NCBI RefSeq assembly: GCF_001693735.1
Contig: NZ_LWDV01000006.1
Coordinates: 173,443 to 237,442 of the forward strand
DNA: 64,000 nucleotides
Reading direction: 5' to 3'
From: Orenia metallireducens
Lineage (GTDB): Bacteria; Bacillota; Halanaerobiia; Halobacteroidales; Halobacteroidaceae
The position numbers and the translations under genes are program-made. Position 1 is the stretch's first letter. Every line of letters begins with the position of its first letter. Of this stretch, positions 45,508 to 54,418 are shown one piece after another. The notes beneath the pieces are model-generated. The model had not been told where the DNA came from. It did not search any database and saw nothing but the letters and a program-made list of their open reading frames with translations.

Positions 45508-45536
45508 AGTATATATAGGTTTATATTGTATGTCAA
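45508..45536 (-). promoter_or_regulatory. Consensus sigma-A promoter of the ABC exporter leader
   Basis: On the minus strand TTGACA (45531-45536), 17 bases and TATACT (45508-45513). Start site expected near 45501, giving a 5' leader of about 55 bases before the leader ORF. Confidence 0.85.
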
Positions 45537-45744
45537 GGATTAATTTTAAATTAATATTATTTCATTATTTGGCATAAATATTAATTGATTTAACCCATAT
45601 TAATATTCCTTACAGCAGTACAAGTCTCCTTAAATAGTATATATCTATCAGCTGTAATAGAATTACTTTTTAATTGAAATATTAACCATTTTAAATATCT
45701 CTATATTCAACTCTAAAATTTAATGACCATACTTCTTTATAAAA

Positions 45745-46197
45745 CTAATCTCTCAAAATATTTATTCTAGGCTTAAATCCATACCTCATATAAAATTTGA
45801 ATACTTCCTTATTACCAGATGCCACAGCTATCTTCTTAGAAACTACTTTTTCTTCATCTAACCATCTTAAAGCACCTTTCATTAATCTGTCTCATAAATT
45901 TATACCTCTATCTTCTTCCTTTACATATATTGAATCTATCTCTCCTATCCTTTTAGAGCTAACTGAAGAGATAGCATAAGCAATCAGTTCCTCCTTATTT
46001 ATATCCTCTACCACTTCGATTCTCAATATAAATCCTTCTCTATTTAACTTTTTAATTCTATCTTCAAAGGTATTCTTCCTAAAATAATCTTCAAAATAGA
46101 TTGATTTTTCTTGGTGATATCGGTTCAGTTCTACTCATAAGGGTCTTATCATCTCTATTTCATCTTTAGCTATCAAATAAAAATTAAAGTTATCCAT
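45745..46197 (-). pseudogene. GNAT acetyltransferase interrupted by two in-frame TGA codons
   Basis: One open frame of 150 codons, broken only by TGA at codon 21 (46135-46137) and codon 102 (45892-45894). It starts at ATG with AAGGAG (46197) and ends in TAG. The N-terminal part ends IEMIRPL before the first TGA; the middle reads ELIAYAISSVSSKRIGEIDSIYVKEEDRG; after the second TGA come DRLMKGALRWLDE and SGNKEVFKFYMRYGFKPR, the usual acetyl-CoA fold end. Related enzymes have Trp at the first and Gly at the second site. Single-base changes explain both. There are no frameshifts, so decay is recent. Confidence 0.82.
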
Positions 46198-46243
46198 AGT
46201 ATAATCTCCTTATAAATTAATTGTTATATAAACCAAATTAAAA

Positions 46244-47023
46244 TCATTTCTTAGCAAAGACATTGATTCTTCTAAAGATTTCAAAGTATCTTCCATTATC
46301 TAATTCAGTACTTTCTAACATTCTCTTAATCACAGTATTTCTAAAGGAGTCAGCATCTTCTTCTGATATAAATTCTAAAAAAGGTACTAAAGAGGGGTGC
46401 TCAATCCATTTGACCAATTCATCAGAGTTTGGAAAGTGCCAATCAGCATTCTCTTCCCAAACATCTACTTGACTGAATTTACACCCTGCAATTAATTCCT
46501 CATAATGACTGACTTTAGGCATATACCAAGGCCATTCAAAGCCATTAAAGTACCTTCTATACCTTGCTTCTTTAATCGTTCTTCTGATCACCTCAAAATA
46601 GTTGGAACAATTACCATCAGCAGCAAAATTAAAACGAATTATTCCTTTGGGTTTCAATGCCTTAAAACAGTTATTAAGTAAGTTATTATGATCTTTCACC
46701 CAATGTAAGGCTGCATTAGAGAAGATAAGGTCAAATTGCTCTATAAAATTAATCTCGTTGATATCCATCACTTGAAAATCTAAATTATCTCTAATTAATC
46801 TAGTAGCAGTCTCAACCATCCCAGAAGAAACATCTATACCTAAAACCCTCCCTTCTGGAACAGCTTCAGCCAATTGAGCCGTCACTATCCCATCACCACA
46901 TCCTAAGTCGAGTATAGTCTCATCCCCCTTTAAATCTAACTCTCTTATCAATCTAGCCCCCCACTCCTTCTGATGTTTAGAAGCCTCCTTATATTTCTCA
47001 CCATCAAATTCAAAGTTCTTCAT
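46244..47023 (-). CDS. Class I SAM-dependent methyltransferase
   Basis: A 259-residue enzyme of the trans-aconitate methyltransferase type. It has WGARLIRELDLKGDETILDLGCGDG (motif I), GRVLGIDVSSGMV, DLIFSNAALHWVKDH (motif post-II) and a C-terminal region with FEWPWYMPKVSHYEEL. The substrate is unknown. The start at 47023 has AGAGGTG; a longer frame to 47140 adds residues outside the fold. Monocistronic, downstream of the 2TM gene by 176 bases. Confidence 0.88.
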   Translation of the reverse strand: MKNFEFDGEKYKEASKHQKEWGARLIRELDLKGDETILDLGCGDGIVTAQLAEAVPEGRVLGIDVSSGMVETATRLIRDNLDFQVMDINEINFIEQFDLIFSNAALHWVKDHNNLLNNCFKALKPKGIIRFNFAADGNCSNYFEVIRRTIKEARYRRYFNGFEWPWYMPKVSHYEELIAGCKFSQVDVWEENADWHFPNSDELVKWIEHPSLVPFLEFISEEDADSFRNTVIKRMLESTELDNGRYFEIFRRINVFAKK

Positions 47024-47199
47024 TATAAATACACCTCTCAATTCTTCTTTTTGATTCAATAAGCTGCATATAATATAGTTATTAATAACTGAATATACTA
47101 TATTTTCTATATCGGACTCCAATAACCATTTTATTTTCATTTATATTCTGTAAAAAGTAAATTTCGCAATCTCTTATGTGAAGTTTATAAATAATTATG

Positions 47200-47478
47200 T
47201 TAATCATCTTTATATTTATTCATTAACTCTCTTATCTTCTTCTCTTCCCAGTCCTTTCCTAATAGCTTGCCAAAACCAAATACACTGAAGGAATGACTAG
47301 CTAAACCTATTCCCCAGCCCAACATAGGCCAATAGAACCATAGAGATTCTGGACTGGTAGTAAGGTTAAGTATAGCCAAGCCACTATTGACAAGTATATA
47401 GGTAAATAGATGTTTATAAAAGACCTTTAATTGAGCTACTCTCTCTTTAGCCTGCTTATATAGCTCTTCATTTTCCAT
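47200..47478 (-). CDS. 2TM domain-containing protein
   Basis: A 92-residue protein with two membrane helices (about 22-40 and 47-66) in a KVFYKHLFTYILVNSGLAILNL ... FYWPMLGWGIGLASHSFSVF layout that matches the 2TM domain family. The ends are charged. In other bacteria this domain is attached to histidine kinases or stands alone; the function is unknown. The RBS is GGAGGTG. Confidence 0.85.
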   Translation of the reverse strand: MENEELYKQAKERVAQLKVFYKHLFTYILVNSGLAILNLTTSPESLWFYWPMLGWGIGLASHSFSVFGFGKLLGKDWEEKKIRELMNKYKDD

Positions 47479-47549
47479 AATAGCACCTCCTCAATACACA
47501 AATTTATTTTCTTATATTTTAATTATTCTCTTCTCTAAGCTATTTCAAG

Positions 47550-47771
47550 TCAATCTTCTACACCCATTTTTCCACAGCCTTCACCAAACTTTATAGAATG
47601 TAGTTCTCCTCCTGTTGCCCAATTATCCCTGTCATATTCATCAATTACCACTGTAACCCATTCTGCCTTAACATTTAATATCTCAACTGCTTCTCTAGTA
47701 ATAGCTTTCACAAACCTCTCTTTCTGCTCTACAGTCCTTCCTTTTGCCAATTTAAGATTAATAAAAGGCAT
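47550..47771 (-). CDS. 4-oxalocrotonate tautomerase family protein
   Basis: A 73-residue tautomerase. Pro2 (Pro1 after Met removal) is the general base: MPFINLKLAKGRTVEQKERF. The usual arginine positions are in TREAVEIL and DEYDRDNWATGG. DmpI-like in length and in its GELHS end. The physiological substrate is unknown. It lies 71 bases upstream of the 2TM gene. Confidence 0.92.
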   Translation of the reverse strand: MPFINLKLAKGRTVEQKERFVKAITREAVEILNVKAEWVTVVIDEYDRDNWATGGELHSIKFGEGCGKMGVED

Positions 47772-47807
47772 CTCATCACTCCTATAAAATATTAAATAAG
47801 TTCACAA

Positions 47808-48257
47808 TCAATATAAATCTAACACCATCTCATCTGTAGCTTTAAAGCCTAATTTCTCATAGATAGATCTTCCTTGTTCTGAAGCTAAGAGTCTTATCAC
47901 CTTAACATCCTGTTCCTTTAACCAACTAATCACTTGAGAAGTCAACTTAGTAGCATACCCATTTTTGCGATACTTTGGGTAAGTGTAGACATCACCTATA
48001 AAGCCATAATAACTCGTTTTAAAATAAGAATAAGGAATATCCTCCTTAATAAATCCTCCTGCACAAGCAATAATTTTCCCATTCTTTTCTACTACAAAAT
48101 GCAATACCTTATCTTGTCTGTATAATTTTTGATAAGAAACCAAGACCTTGTTGTAAACATCATCAGCTAATAGATCATCTAACCCATCTTCTTTATACAT
48201 CTCTAGCTTCATCTCCACGATTTTGCTCAATTCATCTAAATTAGCCCTTCTCACCAC
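47808..48257 (-). CDS. GNAT family N-acetyltransferase
   Basis: A 149-residue acetyltransferase. The acetyl-CoA-binding motif A is YGFIGDVYTYPKYRKNGYATKLTSQ, followed by VKVIRLLASEQGRSIYEKLGFKATDEMVL. Substrate unknown. The gene lies close after the Nudix gene (38-base gap) and before the tautomerase gene (36-base gap), so a small operon is likely. Confidence 0.92.
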   Translation of the reverse strand: MVRRANLDELSKIVEMKLEMYKEDGLDDLLADDVYNKVLVSYQKLYRQDKVLHFVVEKNGKIIACAGGFIKEDIPYSYFKTSYYGFIGDVYTYPKYRKNGYATKLTSQVISWLKEQDVKVIRLLASEQGRSIYEKLGFKATDEMVLDLY

Positions 48258-48295
48258 ACTACTCCCTCCTCTACTACTCTATTTCAATCTGATCA

Positions 48296-48955
48296 TCAGC
48301 AGAATTGTTCTACAAAATCATAGATCAACTCTGCTGTTATACCCCAAATAGCTCCTTGTTTAGTTTGATAGAGATATATCTTATAAGCTCTTCCGCCCCA
48401 AGGCTTAGTATAACGCTCAGGTAAGCCTAACTCTTTAGCTGGGAAGGTTATAACCTCTTCACCTTTTTGATTAATATAACTAGGGTGTATCTCTAATCTA
48501 ACCTGATACTCTTGAGGAGGATTCTCTTTGAAATAAGACAGAGGAAGAGTAATTACCTCAGCAACCTCTTTTGAATTTATCTCCAAATCTTCTAAGTTGT
48601 CCACCTCTAGAACGCCTACAAAGGTATCGATAGTCACCCCCATAGCTGCCACTAAAGTATCCAGCCTTCCTATAATCTTAATATTCTCCTTAGTAATCCC
48701 CAGCTCTTCCATAGTCTCTCTAATAGCAGTATCTTCATAACTTGCATCAATACTCGGATCATGTTTACCACCAGGCAAGCAGACCTCGCCACCTTGACTG
48801 ATATTAGCAGCCCTTCTTTCAAAAAGAAGATGGTACTCTCCATCTATAAAATATAATAGCATCAATACCGCTGAATTAAAGTACTTATCCTTTCTATGTA
48901 TCCCTGGAATTTTAGGTAATTTATCCTTTAAATTATTCAAAAATTCATCATGCAT
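48296..48955 (-). CDS. Nudix hydrolase, CoA pyrophosphatase type
   Basis: A 219-residue Nudix enzyme. The Nudix box is GGKHDPSIDASYEDTAIRET with MEELG after it; it is preceded by LLFERRAANISQGGEVCLPG, the CoA-pyrophosphatase signature. It would cleave CoA or its oxidised forms to 4'-phosphopantetheine and 3',5'-ADP. First gene of a run of small genes. Confidence 0.9.
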   Translation of the reverse strand: MHDEFLNNLKDKLPKIPGIHRKDKYFNSAVLMLLYFIDGEYHLLFERRAANISQGGEVCLPGGKHDPSIDASYEDTAIRETMEELGITKENIKIIGRLDTLVAAMGVTIDTFVGVLEVDNLEDLEINSKEVAEVITLPLSYFKENPPQEYQVRLEIHPSYINQKGEEVITFPAKELGLPERYTKPWGGRAYKIYLYQTKQGAIWGITAELIYDFVEQFC

Positions 48956-49194
48956 CTATGACTCCTCCTTTAATAACTTATTCTTCAATAAACCTCTTTA
49001 TCTTTATACTTAGCTTATATTATAAGTTCGACTCCTGATTTATTAAATTCAGTATTAGTAAAGATATTCCTGCTATAATTGACTATTGAAGCCTTATTCA
49101 TTGTATATACTAAAATAAAGTTTAAATATATAATGACATAACTCAAATAATCAACTAAAGTAATTTTAAAACTATTCTCTATTTAAAAGTCAAA

Positions 49195-49218
49195 AACTAC
49201 CGACTTTAATCGGTAGTT
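49195..49218 (-). terminator. Terminator of the envelope-sugar operon
   Basis: AACTACCGATTAAAGTCGGTAGTT on the minus strand, then TTTGAC, just after the ArnT-type gene. Confidence 0.85.
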
Positions 49219-49230
49219 CAATTATATGAC

Positions 49231-50877
49231 CTAATCATTGATTGTCTTTATTAATAACATATCATTACTTCCAACCTTATACTTCTTGACTAACCAATTA
49301 TCTTTTACTTCAAAGAAATTATAAAATTTGTCCTCATCAGAAACAATTAAAATTACATTCTCTGAACTACTTAAAAATCTCTCTACTTCTTCTTCACTTT
49401 TAAAGATATAATCATAATAAATTCCATTGTAAAAGATAAAGCCACTATCATTATTATGAGATCCCCACAGTCCTACCTCTTCATCAGCTACTTGCAAAGT
49501 AGCCAAATCCTCTGCCAGATATCGTTCACTTTTAACTAAATTGACTCTGGGCATAATTATAAGCTTCATCACTAGAATCAATACCACTGAAAAAGTTACA
49601 GTAACTATAAATATTCTCTTACTACTTTTCTGAAATAGTAGGGAAATAAAGAGCAATCCCCAAATAATAAAGAATAAGGATAAAGATTTAACAACAGTAG
49701 TAAATCCGTATTCTCTTATCATACTAGAGTTGAACTCTTTGTTTAGTAATTCATTGCCTTGCAAGGCTAAGAATACTCCTACTATTAAAATCAAAGTACC
49801 AAAAATTAATGCTGGAATCTTTAGTCCTTTTAAAGATTCTATATTCTTTTTAGCAAATTCACTAAAATACCAGCTAATCAGAAGGGCAAAAGCTGGATAT
49901 ACCTGTAATAAATAAATCCCCCGCTTACTCCCTACAAAACTCAATATAATCAATATACTCATAAACCAGATACAATTAAACCCCACAATCTTAGGTAAAG
50001 AATCTCTTTTCTTCCACAGATAATAAGCAGCAGGAATTAAGAATATAGTCCATGGTAAAGCCTCAATTGGGAAGTTAATCAAATAATAATAAAAAGGATT
50101 GGGATGACCTTGGGCTCCAGTAGAATATTCAAGCAGCTGATCTAATACTGCCACCTTAAAATAATCATATCCTGCAACCTTAAATATTAAAGCTATCCAA
50201 GTTCCAACTACAACAGTAAAGAATAAAAGCCCCTTAAACCAAGCTATATTCTTCAATTTAGACAATTCTTTAGTTATAGCTGTATAGATTAGAATAACCA
50301 CTACTGGCAATAAAGCTACTGGACTTTTAACTAAAGAACCAATTCCTATTAACAAAAAAGCTAAGCAAGACTTCCAACAGCTATCCTTATCTTCTAATTG
50401 TTCATATAATAAAATCATAGCTATAGTAGTACAGAAGATAAGTGGTATATCTAAGTTGACTCTCATAGCAAACCAGAAGTAATTACCGATAGTCGCCAAG
50501 ACAATTCCTGTTAAGATTCCAACTCTTCTTCCTAACTTACTTCCATAATAATAACTTAATAAACCAATCAATAGACTTGCCAAAATAATTCCAGGTAATC
50601 TAACCGTTGTAACAGTCATCTTTCCTATCAGAGCTGAAAAAGCTGCAATCATTCTAAAATACAATGGTGGTTTTTCATAATAAATTTCCTGATTTAAATG
50701 GGGAATAATCCAATTCCCTTCTATCAACATCTCTCTAGCCACTTCTGAATATCTTGGTTCATCAGGAGACCAGAGATCATAATTCCAAATATTAAATAGA
50801 TATAAGCTAAACACAACCACTGTAAGTAATAAAGTATAGATTAAAAGCTTTTTATCATAATTAGATCTACTAATCAA
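49231..50877 (-). CDS. ArnT-type glycosyltransferase (GT39/PMT-like)
   Basis: A 548-residue polytopic transferase with about twelve helices. The first extracytoplasmic loop has WSPDEPRYSEVAREML and LNQEIYYEKPPLYF, the hallmark of ArnT/PMT enzymes that take a sugar from undecaprenyl phosphate. The C-terminal periplasmic domain ends VKKYKVGSNDMLLI. ArnT adds aminoarabinose to lipid A; here the sugar is unknown, because the full arn pathway is absent. Last gene of the epimerase-GT2-LpxB_N-ArnT operon. Confidence 0.88.
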   Translation of the reverse strand: MISRSNYDKKLLIYTLLLTVVVFSLYLFNIWNYDLWSPDEPRYSEVAREMLIEGNWIIPHLNQEIYYEKPPLYFRMIAAFSALIGKMTVTTVRLPGIILASLLIGLLSYYYGSKLGRRVGILTGIVLATIGNYFWFAMRVNLDIPLIFCTTIAMILLYEQLEDKDSCWKSCLAFLLIGIGSLVKSPVALLPVVVILIYTAITKELSKLKNIAWFKGLLFFTVVVGTWIALIFKVAGYDYFKVAVLDQLLEYSTGAQGHPNPFYYYLINFPIEALPWTIFLIPAAYYLWKKRDSLPKIVGFNCIWFMSILIILSFVGSKRGIYLLQVYPAFALLISWYFSEFAKKNIESLKGLKIPALIFGTLILIVGVFLALQGNELLNKEFNSSMIREYGFTTVVKSLSLFFIIWGLLFISLLFQKSSKRIFIVTVTFSVVLILVMKLIIMPRVNLVKSERYLAEDLATLQVADEEVGLWGSHNNDSGFIFYNGIYYDYIFKSEEEVERFLSSSENVILIVSDEDKFYNFFEVKDNWLVKKYKVGSNDMLLIKTIND

Positions 50878-50928
50878 AGTAAACCCCCCCTTAAATTGAC
50901 CAAACCTCCAATTTATTCTTATTGATAA

Positions 50929-51195
50929 TCATTTTTGACCTTTTTCATCATTTCTATTGATCAAAATCAAATTTCTCAGATAAATAAATGAGCCAGTAGC
51001 CTGCCCTAGAATAAAGACAGGATCTTTTTGATGAATAGCATAACTTAATAAAGTAAGACTACCTGCAATACTTAAGTACCAAAAAGTATTAGGAATCACA
51101 CTCTTTTTAGCCTTCTCTGAAGCTATCCATTGCACAATAAACCTCAAAGAGAAAATGGCTTGTCCGATTAATCCTATCACTATCCACAACATCAA
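50929..51195 (-). CDS. Lipid-A-disaccharide synthase N-terminal-domain protein
   Basis: An 88-residue membrane protein with three predicted helices: LIGQAIFSLRFIVQWIASEK, NTFWYLSIAGSLTLLSYA and PVFILGQATGSFIYLRNLIL. This is the stand-alone LpxB-N domain. It is often beside GT2 and ArnT-like genes in Gram-negative lipid A modification clusters, as here. It overlaps the GT2 gene by four bases. Function unknown, probably part of lipid-linked sugar transfer. Confidence 0.92.
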   Translation of the reverse strand: MMLWIVIGLIGQAIFSLRFIVQWIASEKAKKSVIPNTFWYLSIAGSLTLLSYAIHQKDPVFILGQATGSFIYLRNLILINRNDEKGQK

Positions 51196-51917
51196 TTATC
51201 TTCTCCCTTAATGCGATAATTTATCTGCCTTTTCTGCATCCATCTTACAGCTAAAGTATCCTTTAAACCAGCCCACAGGCGATTAGTGATCCCATATTTA
51301 GATTTACCCTCATATCTAGGATAATGATTGACTGGGATCTCTATTACACTATAACCCTTCATCTTAGCTAAAGTAGGAAAGAAACGATGCATTCCTTCAA
51401 ATAAATTATAATCTTTGACTACTTCACTTCTAAATAACTTTAAGGGGCATCCTGTATCAACTATCTTCTCATTAGTTAGCCAATTTCTAACCCCATTACC
51501 AACTTTAGAAGATATCTTCTTGATAACTGTATCCTCTCGGTCCACCCTTACCCCACAGACTAAATCATAATCTTCAATCTTAGTTAACAACTTTAAAATA
51601 TCTACTGGATCAACCTGTAAATCAGCATCCAATGTAGCCACTAATCTTCCTTCAGCCTTATCAAAGGCTGCTGCAAAAGCCGCAGTCTGTCCATTATTCT
51701 CTGTAAAGTGATAGACTTTAACCTCTTCATACTCTTCTGCTAGATGATCAAGCAACTCACTACTCCCATCAACACTTCCATCATCGATATATATAATCTC
51801 AAAGGATTCAACTACATTAGCTATTGCTTGTATAATCTTTTCAGTCAATGGTCTTAAATTACCATATTCATTATAGACTGGTGCAACTACTGATAAATCT
51901 ACTTTATAATCCTTCAT
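51192..51917 (-). CDS. GT2 glycosyltransferase (dolichol/undecaprenyl-P sugar synthase type)
   Basis: A 241-residue GT-A enzyme with no membrane helices. It has LSVVAPVYNEYGNLRPL, YIDDGSVDGS, ATLDADLQVDP and PVNHYPRYEGKSKYG, as in DPM1- and ArnC-like enzymes. It would charge undecaprenyl phosphate with a sugar for the ArnT-type transferase. It overlaps the LpxB-N gene and is 25 bases after the epimerase gene. Confidence 0.93.
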   Translation of the reverse strand: MKDYKVDLSVVAPVYNEYGNLRPLTEKIIQAIANVVESFEIIYIDDGSVDGSSELLDHLAEEYEEVKVYHFTENNGQTAAFAAAFDKAEGRLVATLDADLQVDPVDILKLLTKIEDYDLVCGVRVDREDTVIKKISSKVGNGVRNWLTNEKIVDTGCPLKLFRSEVVKDYNLFEGMHRFFPTLAKMKGYSVIEIPVNHYPRYEGKSKYGITNRLWAGLKDTLAVRWMQKRQINYRIKGEDN

Positions 51918-51942
51918 ACTCCATCCCCTTTTCTTATAAAAT

Positions 51943-52887
51943 CTATTTATATATTCTTTTAAGCCATTGAATTTCCCTTTTTAATCCTTCTTTCAAATCT
52001 ATCTTAGACTGATAGGCTAATTTCTTTCTAATCTTACTCTCATCTGCTTCAGTATGCTTAACATCACCTTTAGCTACTGCTTTATATTCACAGTTAGCTT
52101 TTTTACCGATTATATCTTCAATAATATCAATAGCCTGATTTAATGTAATCCGTTCCCCTGCTCCACCTACATTAAATATTTCACCTTCTAAATCACTTAA
52201 AGCTGCTAATATATTTGCTTCTACTATATCACCAACATAGGTAAAATTGCGAGATTGTTCGCCATCACCAAAGATTCTTAACTTTTCACCTTGTAAAATA
52301 GCCTTAATAAAGATATGAAAAGCCATATCTGGTCTCTGCCTCTCTCCAAAAACAGTAAAGTACCTTAATGAGATTGTAGGAACACCAAAATTCTTCCAAT
52401 ATAAGTAACATAAGTTCTCTGCTGCCAACTTTGATACCCCATATGGAGATACTGGCTGTAAATAATTATTCTCTCTCATCGGTAATTGATCAGTATTACC
52501 ATAAACTGATGATGACGATGCATAAATAAATTTCTTAATATTAGACTCTTTAGCAGCCTCTAATAGTTGTTGGGTCAACCGTATATTACTATCAGTATAG
52601 ATATCAAAATTACTTCCCCAACTAGCTCTCACACCAGCCTGAGCTGCCTGATGGTAGATATAGTCTACTCCCTTTAATAAATCTACCAAATCTAAATCCA
52701 ATAGATTGGCTTCAATAAAGTTAAAGTTTTTATCTTTAATAATAGATTCTAAGTTCTTCTCTTTTAATTTGCGGGAATAATAATCAGTAAAGCAGTCTAC
52801 CCCTATTACCTTCTCTCCTCTTGTTAATAACTCTTCAGCTAAATTAGAACCAATAAAACCAGCTACTCCTGTTATTAAATGAGCCAT
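51943..52887 (-). CDS. NAD-dependent epimerase/dehydratase
   Basis: A 314-residue extended short-chain dehydrogenase: GVAGFIGSNLAEELL (NAD loop), SSSSVYGN and the catalytic YGVSKLAAE. The DCFTDYYSRKLKE region resembles UDP-glucuronate or UDP-GlcNAc 4-epimerases. It probably makes the nucleotide sugar used by the next gene; which sugar is unknown. First gene of the envelope-sugar operon, 127 bases after the histidine-kinase gene. Confidence 0.9.
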   Translation of the reverse strand: MAHLITGVAGFIGSNLAEELLTRGEKVIGVDCFTDYYSRKLKEKNLESIIKDKNFNFIEANLLDLDLVDLLKGVDYIYHQAAQAGVRASWGSNFDIYTDSNIRLTQQLLEAAKESNIKKFIYASSSSVYGNTDQLPMRENNYLQPVSPYGVSKLAAENLCYLYWKNFGVPTISLRYFTVFGERQRPDMAFHIFIKAILQGEKLRIFGDGEQSRNFTYVGDIVEANILAALSDLEGEIFNVGGAGERITLNQAIDIIEDIIGKKANCEYKAVAKGDVKHTEADESKIRKKLAYQSKIDLKEGLKREIQWLKRIYK

Positions 52888-53014
52888 TATTATTACACCC
52901 CTCTTTTATATCACTAAATTATAGTAATTAAATCTAAGCTGTGATTGATATCTGTTAGTGAAGATATTGTATCAATCTTCCTATTAAGACAAGGTTAAAA
53001 TTCAACTCTGCTAT

Positions 53015-54418
53015 TTATTTTTGTGGCAGATAAATAGTAAATATACTTCCTTGATTAATCTCACTTTCAATCTCTATATTACCCTTATGAATCCTTACAA
53101 TCCATTGACAGATTGATAGACCTAATCCACTCCCACCGCTAGCTCTAGAGCGGGATTTATCTACACGGTAAAACCTATCAAAAATATAAGCTTGATCTTC
53201 TTTAGAGATACCAATGCCAGTATCTTTAATCTCAATTCTAATCTGATTACTCTGAGATTTGACCTTAATATCAATACTCCCCTTCGGAGGTGTATATTTA
53301 ATAGCATTATCTAACAAATTTATTAATAGCTGAGTTAGCATACTCTGGTCACCATATAGCCTCAGACCTTGCTCAATCTCAAAATCTATATTGATATCTT
53401 TCTTTAATGCCAACTCCTCCATCTCTTCAATAACTATTTCAATCAATTCTGTAAAATCTAAACTCTCTTTCTCTATAGGGTGTTGATTCATATCACTACG
53501 AGCCAGTAATAGTAGTTGACCTACTAAATGGCTCATATAATCAGTCTGCTTTTGAATGACCTTTAGTGCATGTCGGTACTCTTTAGCAGAGCGTTCTTCT
53601 TTCAAATTTTCTTCAGCATGGACTCTAATTATGGCAATAGGAGTTCTTAGCTCGTGGGAAGCATCACTAGTAAATCTCTTCTCTCTACTAAAGGCTTCTT
53701 CCAAACGATTCAATAAATCATTTAAAGTATCTATTAAACGTCCTGTTTCATCATCATCATTATTAGCAATTATTCTCTTTGAAAGATTACTATGACTTAT
53801 AGCTTGCGCAGTCTTACTAATTTGATCAATAGGCTTTAATGCTTTATAGGCTAAGAAATAACCACCACTACTAGCCAATAATAAAGTTAGTGGTATTGCT
53901 AATATTAAAATAGCTATCAACTTATTTAAGGTAGCCTCTTCACCAGCTAAGGAACGTGCCAATCTCAAATATCCTATAAATCCTTGCTTGTTTTTAGCTG
54001 CTAAGGTTACTACTACCCATTTTTGATCTTTTCTTCTACTCTCTAATTCTATTAGAAAATCAGATTCAGCAGGCTTAATTATTTTAGGGGTTACTTTATC
54101 AATATCTTTTCCCATAAGCAGTTCTCCTGATTGATTATAAAAAGCACTGGTAGTCCCTTTAAAAACAATCTCCTCCAACTCTTCCTCTAATTTAAGCAAA
54201 TATGGTCCGCCATCTTCTTTCTGTTCTTTATTTACTTCTCTTAAAACCTTCTCTGCCTGAATCTGTAGTTGCTTTCTTACTCTATCATGAATATAGCTCT
54301 CCATACTCCAATAGAGTGCTCCACTAAATAATATCAAGACTAAAACTAAGATAATAATATACCAGAAAGTGAGTCTAACCTTAATTCTTGAGAAGAAATT
54401 CTTTAATTTATCTATCAT
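53015..54418 (-). CDS. Sensor histidine kinase (OmpR-family partner)
   Basis: A 467-residue membrane kinase. Two transmembrane helices (about 15-36 and 168-190) bracket an extracytoplasmic sensor region. A HAMP domain (about 190-245) is followed by the H-box FTSDASHELRTPIAII, N-box LLDNAIKYTPP, G1 KDTGIGISKED and G2 ASGGSGLGLSI. The start overlaps the regulator stop (ATGA). The signal is unknown. Confidence 0.93.
   Translation of the reverse strand: MIDKLKNFFSRIKVRLTFWYIIILVLVLILFSGALYWSMESYIHDRVRKQLQIQAEKVLREVNKEQKEDGGPYLLKLEEELEEIVFKGTTSAFYNQSGELLMGKDIDKVTPKIIKPAESDFLIELESRRKDQKWVVVTLAAKNKQGFIGYLRLARSLAGEEATLNKLIAILILAIPLTLLLASSGGYFLAYKALKPIDQISKTAQAISHSNLSKRIIANNDDDETGRLIDTLNDLLNRLEEAFSREKRFTSDASHELRTPIAIIRVHAEENLKEERSAKEYRHALKVIQKQTDYMSHLVGQLLLLARSDMNQHPIEKESLDFTELIEIVIEEMEELALKKDINIDFEIEQGLRLYGDQSMLTQLLINLLDNAIKYTPPKGSIDIKVKSQSNQIRIEIKDTGIGISKEDQAYIFDRFYRVDKSRSRASGGSGLGLSICQWIVRIHKGNIEIESEINQGSIFTIYLPQK

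Noticed and set aside
45892-46137. Selenocysteine at the two TGA codons of the GNAT gene
   Set aside because: Neither position is a Cys or Sec in the family as far as I know, and no clear bacterial SECIS-type hairpin follows directly.
50919-50933. TGATAATCATTTTTG as a third Fur box
   Set aside because: It matches only 11 of 14 informative positions, one half-site is poor, and it lies at the end of the LpxB-N gene rather than at a promoter.
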